Shown here piece after piece: positions 57,589 through 64,000 of a stretch of 64,000 nt of DNA. The stretch is taken from contig VGZD01000002.1 in NCBI GenBank assembly GCA_016872715.1, forward strand, positions 28,945 through 92,944, in the 5' to 3' direction. This DNA comes from Planctomycetota bacterium. GTDB taxonomy: Bacteria; Planctomycetota; UBA1135; GCA-002686595. Position numbers and translations under genes: made by a program. Below the pieces are notes generated by a model. That model was not told the DNA's origin. It searched no databases and saw nothing but the letters and a program-made list of their open reading frames with translations. Position 1 is the first letter of the stretch, and each line of letters begins with the position of its first letter.

Positions 57589-59018
57589 AGCGCGCGCTGC
57601 TCGCGCTCGCGTTGTCAGCGTCCTGCGCGGAGAGCACGGCGCCGATTGCTCCGCTCACGACGCCCTCGGCGCGCAACCTCACGGCCGTGGCTCGCGCGAA
57701 CGTGGCGCGTCTGGAAGTCGAGGTGGGACCGCTGCTCGAGCCGCGCAGTGACGATGCGGAGCTCGCGGAGCGCGTGACGGGCCTGCTCGAGTCGGTCGAG
57801 AGCGCAACTCTCGGGCGCGTGGCGCGCGAGGAGCTGGCCTCGCTCGCGCCCGCGAGCCTGCCGCTGCTCGCGCGCCGGCTGAACGACGCCGAACTCCCCG
57901 CGGCGCAGCGCATCGCCGCGATCGAGGCGCTCGGCGCGGCGGACTCGCGCTACGGTGCCGAGCAACTGCTCGCGCGCATCGAGGCGATGCGCACGCGCAA
58001 GAACGACGAGGCATGGGTGCGCGCCCACTGCGCGTGGCGCCTCGGGCAAGGCTCGCAGGACTGGATCGTGCCGCGCATGATCCGCCACCTGCGCTACGAA
58101 ACCGACCACGAGACCGTGATCTGGATCGCGCGCGCGCTGGCGAAGTTCGGCAACTACTCGGGCCTCGATGCACTCGAAGTCGTGGCCCGCACTGCCGTCG
58201 CGGCGGACACGCGCGAGGGCGCGAACGCCGCGCGTTTCGAGCTCTCCGGCGCGTGCGGATTCGGGAGCCCCGAGGCGCTCGCGGGCGCGTGGCGCGCCGG
58301 GGACGAGCGCGTGCCCCAGCCACCGCTCTCCCGTCTGCGCCAGCTCGAAATCTGGCGCGTCATCGCGGGCTTCTCCGAGTGGCAACTGCGCGGCGTCGAC
58401 GACGGCCGCTTCACGCTCGCGCGCGAGAACTCCGCGGCCGCCGCCCTGCTCGCGGAGGCGCTGCTCGACGAGAATCGCTACGTCCGAACCCACGCCGCGC
58501 AGTCGCTCGAACGCATGGGCGCGCGCGCTCGCTCCGCTGGACCCGCGCTGCTCACCGCACTCGACGACCCGGAGCTTGAGATCTTCGTGGCGGAAGCTCT
58601 CGGCAGCGTCGGTTGCGAGGCCGCGGAAGGCGAGTTGATCGCGCGGCTCGACGCGGCGCGCTCGCTCGAAGTGCGCACGGCGGCGGCCCGCGGACTGGCG
58701 AGCCTCGCTCTCGCCAGCAGCGCCATGGCCCTCGATGTGCACCTGAACGACTCCGCTCCGCGCGACCTGCGCTTCGCCGCCGGTTGCGCGCGGCTGCGCT
58801 GCTCACCACTCGACGCACCGGCCGCGCTCGTCACGTGGCTAATCGCCGACTACGCCACCGGCACGGGTGAAACCGCATCGTCGGAGCCCGCCCTGCGCGC
58901 GTGGTACGCCGCGCGTCCCGACGCGGACCTCGCGGCGTGGGACGCGCCGCCCGACGGCACGCCGAGCGCGCGCATCGCACGGCGCGCCGAGCTGCTGCGC
59001 GCGGCGCTCCCGCGCTGA
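57585..59018 (+). CDS. Secreted HEAT-repeat protein
   Basis: Starts VKRALLALALSASCAES; repeated helices with HEAT-like spacing; GTGA overlap with cytochrome gene. Confidence 0.7.
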   Translation: MKRALLALALSASCAESTAPIAPLTTPSARNLTAVARANVARLEVEVGPLLEPRSDDAELAERVTGLLESVESATLGRVAREELASLAPASLPLLARRLNDAELPAAQRIAAIEALGAADSRYGAEQLLARIEAMRTRKNDEAWVRAHCAWRLGQGSQDWIVPRMIRHLRYETDHETVIWIARALAKFGNYSGLDALEVVARTAVAADTREGANAARFELSGACGFGSPEALAGAWRAGDERVPQPPLSRLRQLEIWRVIAGFSEWQLRGVDDGRFTLARENSAAAALLAEALLDENRYVRTHAAQSLERMGARARSAGPALLTALDDPELEIFVAEALGSVGCEAAEGELIARLDAARSLEVRTAAARGLASLALASSAMALDVHLNDSAPRDLRFAAGCARLRCSPLDAPAALVTWLIADYATGTGETASSEPALRAWYAARPDADLAAWDAPPDGTPSARIARRAELLRAALPR

Positions 59019-59019
59019 A

Positions 59020-59913
59020 CTAGCCGTAGACGATCAGGCCCGTGGCCGCTACCCACAGGAGCGCGTTCACCACGAAGATCGCGTCACCGCCGAGCAGCAC
59101 GCGCGTCGGACTGCCTCCGGCCTTCTGCTGGCTGACGAGCAGCAAGTAGCGCGCGAGCCCGAACACCACGAACGGCACGGTGTAGATCAGGTTGCGGCTG
59201 CCGAACTTGGCCGCCGTTTCGTCCGAGACGGTGTACATCGTGTAGCACACGATCGTGCAGGCGGCGAGCGCGGTGACCATCTGGTCGAGGAAGCCGCTGG
59301 TGTACTGCATCAGGTTCGCGCGATGGCTGCCGCGCTCGTCGCCGAGCAGATCGATCTCGGCCTTGCGCTTGCAGAGCGCGAGGAACAGCGCGAGGAAGAA
59401 CGTGCACAGCAGCAGCCAGTGCGACACCTCGGCGTGCGCCGCGAAGGCGCCCGCCTGAACGCGCAGCAGGAAGCCGGTCGCGATGCAGAACACATCGACG
59501 AGCACGACGTGCTTGAGGCGCACGCTGTAGCTGAAGTTGAGCAGGATGTAGCCGGCGGTGATCGCGAGCACCGTCGCATCCGCGAGCCACGCGAGAGTCA
59601 ACGACGCCGCGGCGCACAGCGCCGACATGCCCAGCGCCAGCGGCACCCCCACCTCGCCCGCCGCGATCGGCCGGTGGCGCTTGGTCGGGTGCGCGCGATC
59701 GCGCTCGACGTCGAGCACGTCGTTGACGAGGTAGATCGCGCTCGCACCCAGACAGAACGCCGCGAACGCGTACAGCGAACGCAGCACGTCCCCGCAGTGC
59801 GCCTCGTGCTCCACGCTGGTGTCCGCCCGCGCGAACGCCACCGCCGCGAGGACGAAGGCGTTCTTGACCCACTGCTGGGGCCGGATCGCACGCACGAGCG
59901 CGGGGAGTTGCAT
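59020..59913 (-). CDS. UbiA-family prenyltransferase, decaprenyl-phosphate phosphoribosyltransferase-like
   Basis: LVRAIRPQQWVKNAFVLAAVAFA, YLVNDVLDVERDRAHPTKRHRPIAAG, FLALCKRKAE. Confidence 0.85.
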   Translation of the reverse strand: MQLPALVRAIRPQQWVKNAFVLAAVAFARADTSVEHEAHCGDVLRSLYAFAAFCLGASAIYLVNDVLDVERDRAHPTKRHRPIAAGEVGVPLALGMSALCAAASLTLAWLADATVLAITAGYILLNFSYSVRLKHVVLVDVFCIATGFLLRVQAGAFAAHAEVSHWLLLCTFFLALFLALCKRKAEIDLLGDERGSHRANLMQYTSGFLDQMVTALAACTIVCYTMYTVSDETAAKFGSRNLIYTVPFVVFGLARYLLLVSQQKAGGSPTRVLLGGDAIFVVNALLWVAATGLIVYG

Positions 59914-60010
59914 GGGAGCACTTCTTCGGACGAGAGGGCCCGTCGGCGAGAGCCTCGCGCCGAGCGGTCGCCGCTGCGCGGCTGGAATGTCTTTCGCGTG
60001 GCACCGCCCG

Positions 60011-60060
60011 CGCGGGCTCGCGCCCGCCCTTATCGAGCGTGAACGCGGGCTCGCGCCCGC
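60011..60060. repeat. Two identical 17 bp hairpin-forming units (cgcgggctcgcgcccgc)
   Basis: Copies at 60011-60027 and 60044-60060; each self-complementary. Confidence 0.85.
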
Positions 60061-60717
60061 TCAGTCGAGCGACAGCTTGCGCAGCTCTTCGACCGGCGAG
60101 TCCGGTCCGACGAGCAGGTGCATCTCGTCGGGTCCGAGCACGCCGGATTCCTTGAGCAGCGCGATCTCCCACGTGTTCACCGTCCCGTCGGCCATCAGCG
60201 CGACGGTGGTGTGTCGGTGGTTCATCTCGGGGTCGTTGTCGTCGGCGACGAGCACTTCCTTGCCCGAGCCAGGGAACTGCCGCAGCGGGTAGTTCTTGCA
60301 GTCGCGGCCCGCGTAGGAGCTGTAGGTGCCGTCGATCGACTCGAGATCCTTGTACCAGTCCGTCTCGACCTTGCCCTGCAGGCCCGGCAGCGCCGAGGTC
60401 TCCACGCCGGGGCAGGTCATCTTCTTGGCCGTGGCCTTGGTGTTCTCGAGCATGTCCTTGGCGACGATCTCCGCGAAGAACTTGGCCCCCGATTGGCTCG
60501 GCGCGCGGTCGAGGCTGTGCTTGTAGATCTGCATCCCCTTCCAGATCTCGCCCATGTTGGCCTTGCAGGCCGTGACCTTGGCGGCGTCGAGAGCCTCGGG
60601 AATGCGCGGCAGGAGGAACGCCGCGAGGATCCCGATGATCATGATCACCGCGAGCAACTCGATGAGGGTGAAGCCGGCGCGCGCGGCGCGGCGTGCGGTC
60701 TGGAGAGCTTGGCGCAT
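60061..60717 (-). CDS. Type II secretion/pilin-like protein with prepilin N-terminus
   Basis: MRQALQTARRAARAGFTLIELLAVIMIIGILAAFLLPRI. Confidence 0.9.
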   Translation of the reverse strand: MRQALQTARRAARAGFTLIELLAVIMIIGILAAFLLPRIPEALDAAKVTACKANMGEIWKGMQIYKHSLDRAPSQSGAKFFAEIVAKDMLENTKATAKKMTCPGVETSALPGLQGKVETDWYKDLESIDGTYSSYAGRDCKNYPLRQFPGSGKEVLVADDNDPEMNHRHTTVALMADGTVNTWEIALLKESGVLGPDEMHLLVGPDSPVEELRKLSLD

Positions 60718-60934
60718 GGGCGGGTCTTCCGTTGGGTGGGCCGCCGGACGATGCGACGCGCGCACCGAACCCGACCCTGAATCGTGCGCGGTTGTACCCA
60801 CCCGCACAGCCGGAGTCACGGACCAGCCGTGCACTTTCGCACGCTCCGCACCGCGCAACCCCGCCGAAACGGCCGCGGACCCCCGCCCCGCGATGGGAGC
60901 AGAGGTCCGCGATCGCGCACCGCAGCGGCTGCTC

Positions 60935-62116
60935 TCAGGCCTGCGCCGCGACTCCGAGCGCGGCGCACAGGGCGTCCTTGCGCCCCGTCTGCTCCCACGG
61001 GAAGTTCGGGCGGCCGAAGTGACCGTGGTAGGCCGTCTGCTCGTAAATCGGGCGCTTGAGGTCGAGGTCCTTGATGATCGCGGCCGGGCGCAGGTCGAAC
61101 ACCTTGGACACGGCTTCGGTGAGCTGAGCCTCGCCGAGCATGCTCGTGCCGAAGGTGTCGACGCGGATCGAGAGCGGCTTGGCGATGCCGATCGCGTAGC
61201 TGACCTGCACCTCGCAGCGCCGCGCGAGCCCCGCGGCCACGATGGTCTTCGCCACCCAGCGCGCGGCGTAGGCGGCCGAGCGGTCGACCTTGCTCGGGTC
61301 CTTGCCGGAGAACGCGCCGCCGCCGTGGCGACCCATGCCGCCGTAGGTGTCGACGATGATCTTGCGGCCGGTGAGCCCGGTGTCGCCGTGCGGCCCGCCG
61401 ATCACGAAGCGACCCGTGGGATTGACGTGGTAGATGGTCTTTTCATCGAGGAATTTGGCCGGAATGACGGCCTTGATGACCTTCTCGATGACGGTCTTCT
61501 TGATCTCCTCGTGGGACACATCCGGCGTGTGCTGCGTGGAGATGAGCACCGTGTGGACGCGCAGGGGCCCATCGCCGTCGTACTCGACGGTCACTTGGCT
61601 CTTCGCGTCCGGTCGCAGCCACGGGATCGACTTGTTGAAGCGCAGCTCGGCGAGCTTCTCGACGAGACGGTGCGAGTAGTAGATGGGGAACGGCATCAGC
61701 TCCGGCGTCTCGTCGCAGGCGTAGCCGAACATCAGGCCCTGATCCCCGGCGCCCTGCTCCTTCTCCACGGCGGTTTCGGCCGTCACTCCCAGCGAGATGT
61801 CGTCCGACTGCTTGCCGACGACCGTCATGACGCAGCACGAGTCCGCGCTGATGCCCGCCGACTCGTCGGTGTAGCCGATGCGGCGCAGGACCCCGCGCGC
61901 GATGTTTTGGTAATCGACAGCGGGAACGCCCGGCTTCTTGGTGGTGATCTCGCCCGCGACGACGACCAACCCGGTGGTCGTGAGCACTTCGCAGGCCACG
62001 CGGGCGTTGGGGTCGAGCGCGAGGTAGGCGTCGAGCACCGCGTCGGAGATCTGGTCGGCGACCTTGTCGGGGTGCCCCATCGAGACGGATTCGGAGGTGA
62101 AAAGTTGGCGTGCCAT
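60935..62116 (-). CDS. metK: S-adenosylmethionine synthase
   Basis: [94 protein letters not shown]. Confidence 0.97.
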   Translation of the reverse strand: MARQLFTSESVSMGHPDKVADQISDAVLDAYLALDPNARVACEVLTTTGLVVVAGEITTKKPGVPAVDYQNIARGVLRRIGYTDESAGISADSCCVMTVVGKQSDDISLGVTAETAVEKEQGAGDQGLMFGYACDETPELMPFPIYYSHRLVEKLAELRFNKSIPWLRPDAKSQVTVEYDGDGPLRVHTVLISTQHTPDVSHEEIKKTVIEKVIKAVIPAKFLDEKTIYHVNPTGRFVIGGPHGDTGLTGRKIIVDTYGGMGRHGGGAFSGKDPSKVDRSAAYAARWVAKTIVAAGLARRCEVQVSYAIGIAKPLSIRVDTFGTSMLGEAQLTEAVSKVFDLRPAAIIKDLDLKRPIYEQTAYHGHFGRPNFPWEQTGRKDALCAALGVAAQA

Positions 62117-62304
62117 CGTGTGCGGTGGTGAGGGTTCCAGAAGAGCCCGCGGAGCGGGGCAGGGGACCTATCGACGGATGCGGATGAACGGATGCAACGC
62201 GCCGGAATCCCGTGCCCAGCCGGCCGAAAAGCGGGAAGAGTCTACCCCTACCCCCCCACCCAACCAAGCCGCGGCCAGTGTCATGGCGCGCACCGCGCGT
62301 CGAG

Positions 62305-63633
62305 CTACCGGCATCGGCCGCGCAGGGCTTCGAGCGTGAGCTTGGTGGCTCCCTTTTGCAGCGCCACGGCCTCCCGGGCAGCCACGGCCATGCGCCGACG
62401 CTCGTCGGCATCGGCCGCGAGCTCGCGCAGCACCCGCGCCAGCTCCACGCGATCGGCCACCCGCCGACAGGCGCCCGCGCTCTCGAGCAACGCCGCCTCC
62501 TGCCGGAAGTTTTGCACGTTCGGACCCCACACCACCGCGCAGCCCTGCGCGGCCGGCTCCAGCATGTTCTGGCCGCCGTGCTCGATCAGGCTGCCGCCGA
62601 CGAAGGCGATGTCGGCGAGCGCGTACAGCGCCTCGAGCTCTCCGATCGTGTCGACCACCAGCGGCCGCTCGATCTCGACCCGCTCGCCTCGCCGCAGCTC
62701 GGTCAGCAGTTGCGGCTCGATCCCCAGCGCCGCGATCTCGCGCCGCACCTCGCTCGCGCGCGGCGGATGGCGCGGAACCACCACCAGCCGCGCCGCGGGA
62801 ACGGCGCTGCGGCAGGCCTCGACGAACCAGCTCTCCTCCGGCGCATGGGTGCTCCCCGCCACGATCGTCAGCTGCCCCTCGCGCACGCCCAAGAGCCCGC
62901 GCAACTCCTCGACCTTGGCCGCGCGCTCCCTCGTCGGCTCGCGGAACAGCCCGTCGGCCTTCATGTTGCCGGTCACGACCACGCGCTCGCTCCCGCCGCC
63001 GAGGTCGCGGAAGCGCTGCGCATACTCCTCGAGCTGCACGCAGAACAGCGAGATGCGATTGAACTGCGGCAGCGTGCTTCGGAAGCGGTGGTAGCGCCGG
63101 AAGCTGCGCTCGGTGATGCGGCCGTTGACGACCGCGACCGGCACGGCGCGGCGATTGCACAGCCGCAGGAAGTTGGGCCAGATCTCGAGCTCGACCAACA
63201 CCACGAGGTCGGGCTGCACGCGCGCGAGAAAGCGCTCGACGCACCACGACAGATCGATCGGGAAGCGCAGGATCGTCCGCGTGGGAAAGACCTGCCGCGC
63301 GACTTCGAGGCCGGTCTCCGTGGTCGCGGAAATCACGATCTCCGTGTCGGGCTCCTGCTCGGCGAGCAGCCGCACCAGCGGCGCACAGCCCTTGACCTCG
63401 CCCACCGAGACGCCGTGGATCAGAATCCTGCGCCGCGTGCGCGCCGGCAAGGCCGCGTCGAGCACCAGCCGCTGCGCCGCCATGCGCGCGAAGCCGCGGT
63501 CGAGCACGCCCCGCAGCACGAAGTACGGCGCTCCGACGGCGAGCGCCGCCAGCCACAGCAGGTCGTAGGCGCCGTGCAACAGCCCGCGCAGCACGCCCGG
63601 GCTGGGATCGCGCGTGATCGGCGGCGGAACCAC
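62305..63633 (-). CDS. waaA: 3-deoxy-D-manno-octulosonic-acid transferase (Kdo transferase)
   Basis: IHGVSVGEVKGCAPLVRLL, ISATTETGLEVA, LVELEIWPNFLRLC, VTGNMKADG, FVGGSLIEHGGQNMLEPAA. Confidence 0.9.
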   Translation of the reverse strand: MVPPPITRDPSPGVLRGLLHGAYDLLWLAALAVGAPYFVLRGVLDRGFARMAAQRLVLDAALPARTRRRILIHGVSVGEVKGCAPLVRLLAEQEPDTEIVISATTETGLEVARQVFPTRTILRFPIDLSWCVERFLARVQPDLVVLVELEIWPNFLRLCNRRAVPVAVVNGRITERSFRRYHRFRSTLPQFNRISLFCVQLEEYAQRFRDLGGGSERVVVTGNMKADGLFREPTRERAAKVEELRGLLGVREGQLTIVAGSTHAPEESWFVEACRSAVPAARLVVVPRHPPRASEVRREIAALGIEPQLLTELRRGERVEIERPLVVDTIGELEALYALADIAFVGGSLIEHGGQNMLEPAAQGCAVVWGPNVQNFRQEAALLESAGACRRVADRVELARVLRELAADADERRRMAVAAREAVALQKGATKLTLEALRGRCR

Positions 63634-63651
63634 GTCCGTGCGCGGCGCGAG

Positions 63652-64000
63652 CTAGTCGCCCTCGCCCTCGGCCGCCCCGTGGCAGCGCTTGTACTTCTTG
63701 CCCGATCCGCACGGGCACGCCTCGTTGCGGTTCACGCGCCCGACGTCCGGTCCCTTGGCGGGGGCGGACTGCGCCTCCTTCGCGCGCTGGATCGCTTCGA
63801 GGCGGCGCTTGAGATCGAAGGCCTGCGCGGCGGGGATCGGAACGCCCACTGGCGAAGGGGCTGGCGAAGGGGCTGGCGAGGGCGCCGCGCCGCGCGCGGG
63901 AGCGGGTGCCGCGGGCGTCGGCGAACTCGCCGGCTGCCCCGCCCCAGAACTTGACCCAGCAGTCGATCCGGCGTTCGCCGCAGCGTTCGCGGCGCCCTCG
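63652..64000 (-). CDS. SEC-C motif protein, probably the SecA C-terminus (truncated at right edge)
   Basis: [19 protein letters not shown] zinc motif after a Pro/Ala-rich linker; frame open to the window edge. Confidence 0.65.
   Translation of the reverse strand, partial: EGAANAAANAGSTAGSSSGAGQPASSPTPAAPAPARGAAPSPAPSPAPSPVGVPIPAAQAFDLKRRLEAIQRAKEAQSAPAKGPDVGRVNRNEACPCGSGKKYKRCHGAAEGEGD

Noticed and set aside
62117-62304. SAM riboswitch upstream of metK
   Set aside because: No recognisable conserved riboswitch core was seen by eye in this short GC-rich leader.

Overview
High-GC bacterial chromosomal segment, probably from a planctomycete-like lineage (inferred from DCNxNGxPDxCD repeats, a sulfatase-type C-terminus, and lone McsB). 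I support about 55 protein genes, one tRNA-His, one decayed IS256-family transposase flanked by ~90 bp direct repeats, several terminator hairpins and short tandem repeats. No CRISPR array, rRNA or intact mobile element was seen. Main blocks: a KaiB-like protein overlapping a PAS/GGDEF/EAL protein (1.7-4.0 kb); two secreted proteins sharing a C-terminal domain (4.2-8.6 kb); a GH31-like protein with altered active-site motifs (10.9-13.0 kb); a chemotaxis cluster cheA-cheW-cheY-cheB-cheR plus cheY and two CheX/CheC-like genes (13.0-20.0 kb), in which cheA carries an in-frame TAG; ThiF/MobA genes; an rsbU-like/dihydroorotase/DUF58/BatA-like run divergent from a STAS+PilZ-like protein; McsB; a Wzm/Wzt exporter with a methyltransferase-coiled-coil protein; a ferric-type ABC transporter coupled to a pentaheme cytochrome; and housekeeping genes (asnS, metK, waaA, probable secA C-terminus). 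Most long ORFs in the supplied track are GC-rich shadow frames and were rejected. Starts were refined from overlaps and domain boundaries and are inferences.
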